IMG/VR virus record: IMGVR_UViG_3300005663_000053
Coordinates: 1 to 55,616 of that record
Source: a virus
DNA length: 55,616 nt
Reading direction: 5' to 3' (one strand)
Shown here: piece by piece, positions 13,700-22,260 of the stretch
Layout: each line of letters opens with the position of its first letter
Numbering within the stretch: the first letter of the stretch is position 1
Made by a program: the position numbers and the translations under genes
The notes under the pieces: generated by a model
The model's input: the letters and a program-made list of their open reading frames with translations, nothing else
The model's database searches: none
Told to the model about the DNA's origin: nothing

Positions 13700-13997
13700 C
13701 GTCCCAGCCGCGCCGGATACCCTAGCTCCGCCTGAGCTTGCCGACGAGTTACTTGATCTGAAGGCGGCGGTGGCCGAGCTGACCGTGCGCGAGCGCGAAT
13801 TGAAGGACGCGCTCATCGCCTCGGGGATCACGGAAGTCGAGGGTGAACGTGCCCGCGCCACCGTGTCCACACACGAGCGCACGACGCTCGACGTCGAGGC
13901 GGCCAAGGAGAAGCTCGGGCCCGCTTGGTGCCGGCGCCACTCGACCACAAAAGAGCAAACCGTGGTGCGGGTAAGCGCCCGCAAGCGCGTCGACTAG
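13686..13997 (+). CDS. Conserved-looking phage protein of unknown function
   Basis: The 103-residue protein has an acidic helical start (LADELLDLKAAVAELTVRER) and then ITEVEGERARATVSTHERTT. This resembles small phage proteins described as Gp157-like or similar, whose role is undefined. It overlaps the upstream HTH gene by 14 bp and ends 11 bp before terS. Confidence 0.55.
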   Translation: MFRRNVPAAPDTLAPPELADELLDLKAAVAELTVRERELKDALIASGITEVEGERARATVSTHERTTLDVEAAKEKLGPAWCRRHSTTKEQTVVRVSARKRVD

Positions 13998-14008
13998 CCC
14001 TAAATCCC

Positions 14009-14530
14009 ATGGCCAAGAAGCGTGCGCCCAAGAAGCGCGCGGACAAAAAGCGCGGCCGGCCGACCCTCTATTCGGATGCCCTTGCAGCAACGATTTGCAA
14101 GCGGCTGGCGAAAGGCGATTCGCTGCGCCGCATATGCCAAACACCTGGCATGCCGCATGTCGACACTGTGATGGGGTGGTTGTTCGATACCCATCCCAAG
14201 GATGATCCGCGTACCGAATTTTCCTTACGGTACGCGCACGCGCGCAAGGCCCAGGCCGAGCTCTATGCGGACGACATCATAGAGATTGCCGACGACGAAA
14301 AAGACGATGACGTCGGCGACTTGGCGATGAGTTCGGCGCGGCTCGCCCGCCACCGTCTGCGCATCGACGCGCGCAAGTGGATCGTCTCCCGGCTCCTCCC
14401 GCGCTACGCCGATAAGATCGTCCATGAGGGCGGCGAGAAGCCGATCCCGATCAAGCTCGAGGGCCGCCAGCTCGCCCGTGGGATCGCGCTCATTTTGAAC
14501 CGGGCCGACCCGAAGAAAGGCAAGGAGTAA
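14009..14530 (+). CDS. terS: Terminase small subunit
   Basis: This 173-residue protein has a basic, Lys-rich N-terminus and GRPTLYSDALAATICKRLAK. A HTH-like segment follows (SLRRICQTPGMPHVDTVMGW), then the helical YAHARKAQAELYADDIIEIA. This is the pattern of phage terminase small subunits, which recognise the packaging site. The large subunit is 20 kb away at 34478, an unusual separation. The start is chosen at the first ATG after the previous stop. Confidence 0.85.
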   Translation: MAKKRAPKKRADKKRGRPTLYSDALAATICKRLAKGDSLRRICQTPGMPHVDTVMGWLFDTHPKDDPRTEFSLRYAHARKAQAELYADDIIEIADDEKDDDVGDLAMSSARLARHRLRIDARKWIVSRLLPRYADKIVHEGGEKPIPIKLEGRQLARGIALILNRADPKKGKE

Positions 14531-14531
14531 A

Positions 14532-14879
14532 ATGGCAGACAAGCATGAGCATCCAGAGGGCACAGCCCCGCACGGCCACATGGGGAAACATTACGGTGGG
14601 TCGTCGCATAAGCCGACCGGGCCGAAGAAGAGCGATCCGTTCCCGCCTAATCCAGGTCAGGAACATCACTCACACGCTCCTCAGACAGCGCCCAGAGCAA
14701 CCCTGTTGGCGCATTACGGAATAGGTAAGGCAGCAGCCGCCCAGCCAAGCAAGCCAAAGAGGCAGCGCGTCGCTCCTCTCGGCGGTAAGGCGCGCGCTGG
14801 TGTGCCTCCAGTTGGGGGCGGGCCTGGAAAATACCGCGTTGCCGGCACTACTGGGCGCCGGCGCCGCACCCTCGGTTGA
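14532..14879 (+). CDS. Low-complexity His/Pro-rich protein
   Basis: The 115-residue protein is rich in His, Pro, Gly and Lys, especially in the first 50 residues (HEHPEGTAPHGHMGKHYGGS), and ends basic. Likely disordered. It starts two bases after terS and may be structural or a packaging accessory. Function is not recognised. Confidence 0.55.
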   Translation: MADKHEHPEGTAPHGHMGKHYGGSSHKPTGPKKSDPFPPNPGQEHHSHAPQTAPRATLLAHYGIGKAAAAQPSKPKRQRVAPLGGKARAGVPPVGGGPGKYRVAGTTGRRRRTLG

Positions 14880-14904
14880 AGTCCTCTAGGAGCGGATCCC
14901 TCTG

Positions 14905-15075
14905 ATGCCGATGTTAAGCGAGGCCATGCGCGGGGCCATGCACGCCGCCGCCGCTGGCCGAGGACGCCTTGGGATCCCGATCAAGGTGGCGAAGGAATAT
15001 GTCGCCGAGGACAAGGGCGGCAAGCTGCCCAAGCGGAAGCGCAAGCGCCACCGCACCATCCTGGAGTCCCGCTGA
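14905..15075 (+). CDS. Small basic protein
   Basis: A 56-residue frame starts at ATG 14905, with AGGAG at 14888-14892 and a second ATG six bases on. It reads AMRGAMHAAAAGRGRLGIPI and then VAKEYVAEDKGGKLPKRKRK. It overlaps the next small gene (TGATG). The basic C-terminus suggests nucleic-acid or capsid interior contact. The family is unknown. Confidence 0.6.
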   Translation: MPMLSEAMRGAMHAAAAGRGRLGIPIKVAKEYVAEDKGGKLPKRKRKRHRTILESR

Positions 15076-15242
15076 TGCCCAGCGAATATACCGGCCGGGA
15101 CGGTTTCAATTTCCGCCCCCACAATCGTCTCCGCGCCGCTAAGCGCGGGGCCACCCCTGGTCCTGGTGGGCGAAGGATTGAGACTGAAGATGCGACTCCG
15201 ATTGAGACCGAGGAAGGCACTGAACTGGAGACAGAGGGATGA
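15075..15242 (+). CDS. Small protein, acidic C-terminus
   Basis: A 55-residue frame is joined to the previous gene by TGATG and to the fibre gene by ATGA. It is basic at the start (FNFRPHNRLRAAKRG) and acidic with repeated IETE motifs at the end. No family was recognised. The packing is the main support. Confidence 0.55.
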   Translation: MPSEYTGRDGFNFRPHNRLRAAKRGATPGPGGRRIETEDATPIETEEGTELETEG

Positions 15243-17521
15243 TCGACTGGCTTAAACGCAACAAGCTGTGGGTCGGGGTGGCGGGACTCGTCCTTGTGCC
15301 TGCCGTCGCCTATGCGATCACCATCTCCGCGCTGACAGCAATCACCGGGGTCAACACGGCGGCTGGCGATCATTTCGTGATCGTCGACGTTTCGGAACCC
15401 GCGGCGGCGGATCGCACCAAGCGCATCACGCGCGACGAACTTGCGGTTGCCATGGCGGCGGGCTTTACCGCCGACGCAATAACCGGCAGCGCCGTGACGG
15501 CGGCGACCGCGACGGCGGAAGGCGTGGCCGAATTGGCGACCGACGCGGAGACGGTCACGGGGACAGCCACCGACCGAGTGACGACCCCCGCCAACATCAC
15601 CGCGAAGATGTCTGCTCCGGGCGCCATCGGCGACACGACGGGCGCAACCGTTGGACTTTCCGACGGGTCGGTGTCGTCTCCGTCACTCTATTTCCCCAGC
15701 GACCCCGACACCGGCTTTTACTGGGAGGGGTCTGGTGACTTCCGCGCAGCGATCAACGGTGCGATACGGTTCATTTTTAGCAACGGCGGTTTTAACGTTA
15801 ATCCTGGCGGCGATATTAGGGCCGTCAACCCGAGCGCCACAACTCCGACATTCATTCCTAACGGCAACGACACTGACACCGGCATCGGGACCGCTGGGGA
15901 TGACGAACTCTCCCTCATCGCCGGGGGCCGCGAGGGCATCCGCGTCACGAGCACCGATGTCCACATCGTCCACACGGCCGCAGAAGCTGACAACCACGCG
16001 GTTGAGATCGTCGCGGACGCGGCCGGCTTCGGCGACGTCAAGGCGCTGGACATCGACTATATCACTGGCGCGATCTCTACCGGGGAGGACGAGGCGGTAA
16101 TACTCGTCAACATCGACGAGATAGCGGCTACAGGCGGGGAGGTGTTTGGCCTTGAGGTTCTCGCCACGGATGGTGGGGCGGACGCTATCTACGGGTTGAA
16201 GGTGGGTGCGGTCGTCGGGGCAGTCCTTCAAGACGCTGGCTCGTTCGCGAATCCAACGACTGGCACGAACAACACCACCTCGACCGATGTCGCCGCCATG
16301 ATCGACGGCTCTAACGGCACGAACACCACGATATTCGTCTCGGACGACGACTACATCTTGATCGGGGCCGCCGCTGCGTTCACCGAGATCGAGTTCATCA
16401 TCGAGACGGCCGCACCGAACCCCGGCGTTCAGCCGACCTTCGGGTACTCCACCGCCGGGTCGCACCTGTTCACGGCGTTCACCCCCGTTGACGGGACCAA
16501 CGGGTTCAGGAACACCGGCGTCGTGGCGTGGGACGCGGTCGACCTGACCTCGCACGCCGTGAACACCGACACCGGAACCTTCGACATAAAGGTAACTAGG
16601 ACTCACGCAAGCTCCGGGTCAGTCTCTCTGTTCTACGCGAAGACCGCCGCCACCGTCGTCTACGCATGGGACAGCAGCGGCAACCTGTCGGTGGCTGGGC
16701 TGACTGCTACCTCCGGCGCAACGGACCTGCTCGACATGAGCGGTACAGACGCCTCCACGGACACAGAGGGGCTGATCCTGCCTCAGCACGCGACTTCTGC
16801 CGCTCCGGGAGGAGTGGCGGAGGGCCAGGTGTTCTGGGAGGCTGACGCGAACATTCTCCACGTCGGGGACGGCGCTGCGGTCCAGAACTTCCCGCCGGCC
16901 TCTGCGTTCAGCGGCGACGCGACGGTCTCTGCGACGGGCACGGTCGCGGTCCTGACGGGCGACACGGCCACCGCCTTCTTCAGCGCGGGGACGATCGAGC
17001 ACGAGCGCGGCGGATTAGAGTTCGATGCCTCCGGGGTCGTTGACACCGACTTTGTCGTTGGAACCGGAACTGGCACGTTTGGACTCGAGAGTGGGGCCAC
17101 AGCGCGGACCTCGCTTGGCCTTGGTACGGCGGCGCTACTGGCCCTCGCTCAAGCAGATCAGGCTGCCCTCGAGGCCGAGACTAACGAGGACACCTACGCT
17201 CCGCCTGATCTTCTCAAGCATAGTCCCGGCGTCGCCAAGGGCTGGGTTCAGGCGGATATCGCTGGTAGCATTATCGTCAGCCACAACGTCACGTCAGTTG
17301 CCGACACCGGTACTGGCCGAATGACCATTACCTGGGCCACGGATTTCAGCGGTGCAGACTACGTTGTTGTGGCGACCGCTGAAGGAACGAACAGATACGC
17401 GGCTGTGGACAATGCTAATCCGCCAGCGGCTGGTACGACGGAGATAACTTGCTTCAACGACTCCGGCACCAAGGCCGACCCGGATACGAGCTACCACGTT
17501 GTTGCGTTCGGGGATCAGTAG
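15239..17521 (+). CDS. Large tail-fibre-like protein with N-terminal hydrophobic segment
   Basis: This 760-residue protein is rich in Ala, Thr, Gly and Asp and has many short strands (SPSLYFPSDPDTGFYWEG, and repeated TGT/ATG motifs). This is the composition of phage fibres and bacterial surface adhesins. Residues 1-26 form a signal-peptide-like segment (KRNKLWVGVAGLVLVPAVAYA), which is odd for a virion protein assembled in the cytoplasm. It is followed by a second exported-looking protein. It could be a receptor-binding fibre or a surface protein made by the infected cell. Confidence 0.7.
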   Translation: MIDWLKRNKLWVGVAGLVLVPAVAYAITISALTAITGVNTAAGDHFVIVDVSEPAAADRTKRITRDELAVAMAAGFTADAITGSAVTAATATAEGVAELATDAETVTGTATDRVTTPANITAKMSAPGAIGDTTGATVGLSDGSVSSPSLYFPSDPDTGFYWEGSGDFRAAINGAIRFIFSNGGFNVNPGGDIRAVNPSATTPTFIPNGNDTDTGIGTAGDDELSLIAGGREGIRVTSTDVHIVHTAAEADNHAVEIVADAAGFGDVKALDIDYITGAISTGEDEAVILVNIDEIAATGGEVFGLEVLATDGGADAIYGLKVGAVVGAVLQDAGSFANPTTGTNNTTSTDVAAMIDGSNGTNTTIFVSDDDYILIGAAAAFTEIEFIIETAAPNPGVQPTFGYSTAGSHLFTAFTPVDGTNGFRNTGVVAWDAVDLTSHAVNTDTGTFDIKVTRTHASSGSVSLFYAKTAATVVYAWDSSGNLSVAGLTATSGATDLLDMSGTDASTDTEGLILPQHATSAAPGGVAEGQVFWEADANILHVGDGAAVQNFPPASAFSGDATVSATGTVAVLTGDTATAFFSAGTIEHERGGLEFDASGVVDTDFVVGTGTGTFGLESGATARTSLGLGTAALLALAQADQAALEAETNEDTYAPPDLLKHSPGVAKGWVQADIAGSIIVSHNVTSVADTGTGRMTITWATDFSGADYVVVATAEGTNRYAAVDNANPPAAGTTEITCFNDSGTKADPDTSYHVVAFGDQ

Positions 17522-18079
17522 ATGAAAATGAAGCACCTCATTTCTGTTGCAGTTTTTGTTCTCATCCTAGTTGTCTCAGCCACGGCTGCTTGGGCGGACC
17601 ACCTAAAGATTGTCTACACGCGGCCTGATGGTGGAGTCACCGTTGTTGGCCCCGCGCCGGAGTTTGTCGCCACGTTTCCTACTGAGGTCGAGGCTCTCGC
17701 GGTCATACAGGCTGAGGACGTCCCAGTCGACGCCGCAGATGTGGAGGTCGTTGACAGATCCACCATCCCGACCGACCGCTGGTTTCGAGATGCCTGGACG
17801 CGTCCGGTGGGCGGCGGCTTGATCGGCGTCGATATGGCGAAGGCGCGGGTGATCCAAGCCGGTAAGATTCAAGGCGCTCGCCGAAGCCAGATCAACCGCC
17901 TGCTGATCGACGAGGACAGAGCGCGACTGGAGGGGCGGACTGTCGCCGCCAACCAACACGCCGCCGACCGCGCGTCTCTGGGGGGGATGGATCTCGCGGC
18001 CGTGGCGGCCAGCATCGCCGGCGCCGCCAACCCAACCGCTCTCAAAGCCATATGGCCGGCCGGGCTGCCGCCCCAGTAG
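17522..18079 (+). CDS. Exported or fibre-associated protein
   Basis: The 185-residue protein has a clear signal peptide (HLISVAVFVLILVVSATAAWA). The mature part has an unclassified domain, then IPTDRWFRDAWTRPVGGGLI and VDMAKARVIQAGKIQGARRS. That last pattern also occurs in phage tail-fibre-associated proteins. It starts immediately after the stop of the fibre gene. Role unknown. Two signal-peptide genes in a row within a virion region is unusual. Confidence 0.6.
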   Translation: MKMKHLISVAVFVLILVVSATAAWADHLKIVYTRPDGGVTVVGPAPEFVATFPTEVEALAVIQAEDVPVDAADVEVVDRSTIPTDRWFRDAWTRPVGGGLIGVDMAKARVIQAGKIQGARRSQINRLLIDEDRARLEGRTVAANQHAADRASLGGMDLAAVAASIAGAANPTALKAIWPAGLPPQ

Positions 18080-18109
18080 GCCGATTCACCAGACTGACGG
18101 AGAATAACC

Positions 18110-18454
18110 ATGCCCAGCCGCTTCCAGCTTCCCTTCCACCCGATTGCCTCGACAGCGCCGAGCTTCGAGGCAACCTTCGATAACACCTCCACCAGCCTTG
18201 CGCTGCAATCGACGAGTCTGCGCGAGTGGGCTGGTCCGACAAACCGCTCCGTCCGCTTGGCGACCCGCACGGCCGATGACTATCTCGTCGCCTTCGGCAC
18301 CAGCGACATCACCCTCGGCGGCTCGTCCGATGCGATGCTTGTGCTGGGCGGGACCGTCGAGGTCTTCCACCCCATCCTTCCCAGCCACACCCATATCGCC
18401 ATGCAGTCGTCGACCGACGTCACAGCCAACGTGACGCTCGGCTACGGCGCGTAG
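18110..18454 (+). CDS. Small beta-rich structural-like protein
   Basis: The 114-residue protein is beta-rich (AFGTSDITLGGSSDAMLVLG, then HIAMQSSTDVTANVTLGYGA), like small phage decoration or tail proteins. An ATG with GGAG upstream begins the frame. It lies among fibre-region genes. Function cannot be assigned. Confidence 0.6.
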   Translation: MPSRFQLPFHPIASTAPSFEATFDNTSTSLALQSTSLREWAGPTNRSVRLATRTADDYLVAFGTSDITLGGSSDAMLVLGGTVEVFHPILPSHTHIAMQSSTDVTANVTLGYGA

Positions 18455-18468
18455 GGAGGAGACGCACC

Positions 18469-19050
18469 ATGCCTGCCCCAAGGCGTCCAGCAATGGAGGT
18501 TCCGGCTTCCGTGCTGATCGAGATCGCCAAAGAGCCCAAGCGCTATGAGGAGATAATCGCCGAGATCACCGGCGCTCAAGAGAAGGCGCGCGAGGACGAG
18601 GCGAAGGCGCGCGCGGCCGAGGCCGCAGCACTAAAGGCTCAGGAAGAGTCGGCTGCCGCTCTCGCCAAACATGAAAGCGCGATGGATGAGGCAACGCTGA
18701 AGTCGAAAGAAGCCCAGACGCGCCACAGGGAGGAAATGACGAAGCTCGGGCAGGTTCGTGCGAAAGAGGGCGAGCGGCTGGAGAACAAGGAAAAGCGGTT
18801 GACGCAGGAGACCGCCGGCCAAGCCGAGTTCGCCGCTAAGCTCGCCGCCGATGAGAAACGGCTAGGCGAGGAGCGCGACGAAGTGCAAGCCACCACTGAT
18901 CGCCTCAAGAAGCAAGCCGCAGGACTGGACGACAGAACCGTCGAGATGAACGACCGCCAGACGGCCTTGAAAGCCCGCGAGAATGCGCTATCGGTTCGCG
19001 AGACCACCTTCCAGAACCGGCTCAGCCGGTTCAACGAAGGCCTCGACTAG
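18469..19050 (+). CDS. Long coiled-coil protein
   Basis: This 193-residue protein is almost entirely coiled coil from residue 20 (AREDEAKARAAEAAALKAQE, and on to the end). The last residues, RENALSVRETTFQNRLSRFN, resemble the end of the next protein (19079-19333), so the two share a C-terminal module. A ribosome site GGAGGAG precedes the ATG. Function unknown, possibly a chaperone or virion spacer. Confidence 0.6.
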   Translation: MPAPRRPAMEVPASVLIEIAKEPKRYEEIIAEITGAQEKAREDEAKARAAEAAALKAQEESAAALAKHESAMDEATLKSKEAQTRHREEMTKLGQVRAKEGERLENKEKRLTQETAGQAEFAAKLAADEKRLGEERDEVQATTDRLKKQAAGLDDRTVEMNDRQTALKARENALSVRETTFQNRLSRFNEGLD

Positions 19051-19078
19051 ATCTACCCGATGAGCCGAAATCAGCGCC

Positions 19079-19333
19079 ATGTCGTTCGCTGTATTTCTGG
19101 AGCGCCTTGTCGAACGCTCCGCCCAACTAGACAGAGCCCAGGCGGCGATAGAGGCGCTCGATGTCGGGCTCAAGTTCGAGGCCAGGACACTTGCCAAGAG
19201 GCGCGCCGATCTGGATATGCGCGAGGTCATCATCAAGATGCGTGAGGATTCCTTTTTCGCCCGTGAGGCCAAATTCGCTAACCGTCTCAGGCGGTTCAAC
19301 GAAGTCCTCGATGACTTCAACGATGCTGCATGA
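19079..19333 (+). CDS. Helical protein sharing a C-terminal module with its neighbour
   Basis: This 84-residue protein is all helical. Its end (REDSFFAREAKFANRLRRFN) matches the end of the preceding coiled-coil protein in pattern and partly in sequence. It overlaps the next gene by ATGA. Function unknown. Confidence 0.55.
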   Translation: MSFAVFLERLVERSAQLDRAQAAIEALDVGLKFEARTLAKRRADLDMREVIIKMREDSFFAREAKFANRLRRFNEVLDDFNDAA

Positions 19334-19572
19334 AGCCTTCATCGGCTGACATCGAACAGCGGGTGGCCCAAGCCCAAAAGGCAGCGGAGGCGCTTGATTT
19401 CGGTCACCAGGTTCGGGCCATGCTTCAACCACCCAAACCGATACGGTGGATAATGGATCGCCTTGATCGCCAGATCCCGATCTATCGGGACACACATCAC
19501 ATCGTGAAGGAAGAGGAACGCCAGCGGCGCCGGAAGCGGCGCGAAAAAGCGGGGCGCTACGTCTGGCCATGA
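19330..19572 (+). CDS. Small basic helical protein
   Basis: The protein has 80 residues. Its start overlaps the previous stop, and its stop overlaps the nucleotidyltransferase start (ATGA at 19569). The C-terminus is strongly basic (EERQRRRKRREKAGRYVWP). This gene ties the coiled-coil genes and the sugar island into one transcript. No family was recognised. Confidence 0.55.
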   Translation: MKPSSADIEQRVAQAQKAAEALDFGHQVRAMLQPPKPIRWIMDRLDRQIPIYRDTHHIVKEEERQRRRKRREKAGRYVWP

Positions 19573-20255
19573 CGCCTGTGATTCTCATGGCTGGTGGCCG
19601 AGGCTTGCGTCTCCATCCGCTCACCGAGAAACACCCCAAGTCCTTGTTGAAGGTCGGTGGCAAGCCGATCCTCGAGCAGATCATCGATGGGTTCGCGCGC
19701 CAAGGCTTCCGCCGCTTCTGGCTATGCGTCAACTACAAGGCGGACCTCATCAAGGATTACTTCGGCGACGGCGGGGTGCGAGGCCTCAAGATCAAGTACA
19801 TCCACGAGACGGAGCCATTGGGCACCGGCGGGGCGCTCAGGCTGCTTCCTGCCTTCGATGTGCCCTTCATTCTCTGCAACGCCGATGTGCTCGCCAAGAT
19901 CGAATACGGCGATCTCATGGAATACCACGCCCGGGCGAACGTCCAGGCGACGGTCTGCGCGGCTTTGTCCCAGCGCCAAGGCCCCTACGGCGTCCTCGAT
20001 GTCGAGCCAGCCCCAGGCTCCACCGCGATACGGTTGATCTCCCTGCGCGAAAAGCCGATCGAGGGCACGCTGGTCAACGCCGGCGTCTATGTGCTAGACC
20101 CGAAGGCGCTGGACCTAGCGCCCGAGGGACACTTCGACATGCCTGAGCTGATTGACCGGCTGGACCGGGTTGCGGCCTACCCGATCGAGGGATATTGGGT
20201 GGATGTCGGCAGCTTTATCGACTTGGCGATGGCGAACACAGAGTGGGCAGCGTGA
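19569..20255 (+). CDS. Sugar-1-phosphate nucleotidyltransferase (PtmE-like)
   Basis: This 228-residue protein begins VILMAGGRGLRLHPLTEKHP, the nucleotide-binding signature of the family. KSLLKVGGKPIL, the EPLGTGGALRLL segment, a CNADVL metal site and the closing GYWVDVGSFIDL follow. In Campylobacter, PtmE makes GDP-GlcNAc (from glucosamine-1-phosphate precursors) for legionaminic acid. This protein lacks the CBS-domain region seen in some PtmE proteins. The presence of LegB, C, G, H, I and F homologues downstream supports the same role, but the nucleotide used (GDP, UDP or another) is not visible in the sequence. Confidence 0.8.
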   Translation: MTPVILMAGGRGLRLHPLTEKHPKSLLKVGGKPILEQIIDGFARQGFRRFWLCVNYKADLIKDYFGDGGVRGLKIKYIHETEPLGTGGALRLLPAFDVPFILCNADVLAKIEYGDLMEYHARANVQATVCAALSQRQGPYGVLDVEPAPGSTAIRLISLREKPIEGTLVNAGVYVLDPKALDLAPEGHFDMPELIDRLDRVAAYPIEGYWVDVGSFIDLAMANTEWAA

Positions 20256-20259
20256 TCAT

Positions 20260-20355
20260 ATGAATCGCTTAATCAGCACCTTGACGTTGCCTATCTTGAC
20301 CGCTAGCGTGTTATACGCGCTTTACAAAATGGCTGAAAGCGCAGGCACGTTATGA
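20260..20355 (+). CDS. Very small membrane protein (31 residues)
   Basis: A 31-residue frame starts at ATG 20260 and ends with the TGA that overlaps the next start (ATGA 20352-20355). It is hydrophobic throughout (LISTLTLPILTASVLYALYK). The ATGA linkage shared with neighbouring genes supports translation. Function unknown. Confidence 0.4.
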   Translation: MNRLISTLTLPILTASVLYALYKMAESAGTL

Positions 20356-20672
20356 CCGTCTGGATTGTTCGCTTCATGCCTCTCGAAGGAACCGTGCCGA
20401 CCGATGGCCGGTTCCGCACCGAGGAAAGCGCCCGAAAGGTTTGGAATGAGGCTGGGGCGTGGGACACGGGCAAGGGCAAGTTCACCTTCAGGGACGATTT
20501 CGGCGCCGACATCAGGATTGATTTGAAGAAATGCCTTGAGGTTTTCACTGACACCGACAGTTCCGCAGCTTCCCAGTACGCGCTCAACGAGGCTAACCAC
20601 GAGGCGGCGCGCGCTCACAACCTTCCTCCACCCAGCAAGGGTAAGGTCCACCCGGGGTCGACGACGCATTGA
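20352..20672 (+). CDS. Unknown protein within the sugar island
   Basis: This 106-residue protein has strand-rich ends (WIVRFMPLEGTVPTDGRFRT, GKFTFRDDFGADIRIDLKKC) and a hydrophilic C-terminus. It resembles no known legionaminic pathway member. It overlaps the small upstream gene and the TTG-initiated CMP-sugar synthetase gene, so it is in the same operon. Confidence 0.5.
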   Translation: MTVWIVRFMPLEGTVPTDGRFRTEESARKVWNEAGAWDTGKGKFTFRDDFGADIRIDLKKCLEVFTDTDSSAASQYALNEANHEAARAHNLPPPSKGKVHPGSTTH

Positions 20673-21295
20673 ATGTCCTCGGCTTGATCCCGGCGCGCGG
20701 CGGCTCGCGGCGCGTTAAGGGGAAGAATCTGCGCTTGCTCGGCGGCCACCCGCTGATCGGCTGGACCATCGAAGCGGCCAAGATGACGCATAGCCTCGAC
20801 CGTCTGGTCGTCTCGTCCGAAGACCCGAAGATCCTCCAGGTGGCGCACGAATGCGGCGCCGAGGCGCTGGTGCGGCCAGCGGAGATGGCGACCGACGAGG
20901 CTTCCTCCTATCCGCTGATGCTCCACGCGCTCGACAGCCTCGATGAGCCGTTCGACTATCTGTGCTTGCTTCAGCCGACCTCGCCGTTCCGCCGGCCGAT
21001 CGACATCGACAACTGCATCGGTGCGGCGCGGCAAATGGACTTGGCGGCGGTGATTTCAGTCAGGGAGAAGGAAACCGCAGGCAATGGGGCGATCTATGTG
21101 GGCCGCACGGATTGGCTCCGCGATCGCCTGGCCGCCGGCGATGCCGCACCTTTCGATGGGCCGGCGCCGGAGTTCTATCCCATGGCGCGGGATTGCTCGC
21201 TCGACATCGATACCGAGGAGGATTTCGTCCGGGCCGAGGCGATGGCATCCTTCTTGATGTGGGATGACGCGCTGGGAGAGGACATGAGGAAATGA
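20669..21295 (+). CDS. CMP-nonulosonate (sialic/legionaminic acid) synthetase, LegF/NeuA-like
   Basis: This 208-residue protein starts LGLIPARGGSRRVKGKNLRL, the CTP-binding loop of CMP-acylneuraminate synthetases. QPTSPFRRPIDID in the middle and RDCSLDIDTEEDFVRAE at the end are the usual metal-binding segments. It activates a nonulosonic acid with CMP for transfer. The start is TTG 20669, overlapping the previous stop (TTGA). A weak start may tune its level. With the synthase LegI at 27779, it gives the last step of the pathway. Confidence 0.85.
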   Translation: MNVLGLIPARGGSRRVKGKNLRLLGGHPLIGWTIEAAKMTHSLDRLVVSSEDPKILQVAHECGAEALVRPAEMATDEASSYPLMLHALDSLDEPFDYLCLLQPTSPFRRPIDIDNCIGAARQMDLAAVISVREKETAGNGAIYVGRTDWLRDRLAAGDAAPFDGPAPEFYPMARDCSLDIDTEEDFVRAEAMASFLMWDDALGEDMRK

Positions 21296-22260
21296 ATCCC
21301 TTCCAGCCGCTCTACGACGCCTGCAACCAGGGCGACTCGGCGACCAAGTATGCGAACCTGCCGGAGTTTCCCACCCACATAGACGTCGAGCTCACCAGCG
21401 CGTGCAACTTCCGCTGCGTATTCTGTCCAACTGGACTCCACGGGCTCAATCGGGCAGCGGTCAACATGACGTCCGAGACATACGCCAATATCATCGCGCA
21501 GTGCTCCCCGCGCGGCACGCCGTTGCGCTTCATCGGGTGGGGAGAGCCATTGCTGCATCCCAAGGTGGTGGCTTTTGTCCAGATCGCTACCACGGAAGAA
21601 ATCGACACGCATATCAACACCAACGGGTCGAAGCTGAATGCGAGGATGGCCGCTGGACTGGTCCGGGCCGGACTCAAGTCGCTCAAATTCTCATTCCAAG
21701 GCGTTGATCGCGACTCCTTTGCCGAGGCGCGGCAGATCGACTTCTTCGAGGGCATGATCGAAGCCATTAAGACGCTGCGTGCAGCGCGGGGCGATCGGGA
21801 TGACCCCTACATCGCGGCATCGACATCGATCACTGGCGAAAGCCCGGAAATGGTGGAGGTGTTCCGGCGGCGCCTGGAACCGCTGGTAGACCAGCTTTCG
21901 GTGGGACGGACGATCTTTGACTTCCTCGATTCCCGAGCGGTGCGCGCGGCGACGCCGAAGCAGCGCGAGGCATTGGAGAAATTGAAGGCGGCTGATTCAG
22001 CTCCGAAGGTTCACCCCGCGCCCTGCCCGGAAGTTTATGACAAACTGTCCATCCATGCGGACGGCAGCGTGCGCATCTGCTGCAACGATTTCTCAGGCGT
22101 GACCAATTTAGGGAACGTCAACGAACACCGCATCGATGATATTTGGCGGCATGGCGTGATTGAACAGTATCGCAAACGGCTTGCGGCGAAGAAATATGAG
22201 GGCCCGCTTTGCTCCGTATGCTATGATTATCAAGGACTATCGCAGGGCGCGAAACAATGA
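21292..22260 (+). CDS. Radical SAM enzyme with C-terminal cysteine (SPASM-like) cluster
   Basis: This 322-residue protein has the radical SAM signature CNFRCVFC (Cys38, Cys42, Cys45) followed by a TIM-barrel pattern with FIGWGEPLLHPKV. Extra cysteines near the end (CPEVYDKL, RICCN, LCSVCYD) resemble a SPASM or twitch cluster. It would use a 5'-deoxyadenosyl radical, with the substrate unknown. Its place between LegF and the amidotransferase suggests a modification of the sugar or of an acceptor. It is linked to both neighbours by ATGA overlaps. Confidence 0.8.
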   Translation: MNPFQPLYDACNQGDSATKYANLPEFPTHIDVELTSACNFRCVFCPTGLHGLNRAAVNMTSETYANIIAQCSPRGTPLRFIGWGEPLLHPKVVAFVQIATTEEIDTHINTNGSKLNARMAAGLVRAGLKSLKFSFQGVDRDSFAEARQIDFFEGMIEAIKTLRAARGDRDDPYIAASTSITGESPEMVEVFRRRLEPLVDQLSVGRTIFDFLDSRAVRAATPKQREALEKLKAADSAPKVHPAPCPEVYDKLSIHADGSVRICCNDFSGVTNLGNVNEHRIDDIWRHGVIEQYRKRLAAKKYEGPLCSVCYDYQGLSQGAKQ

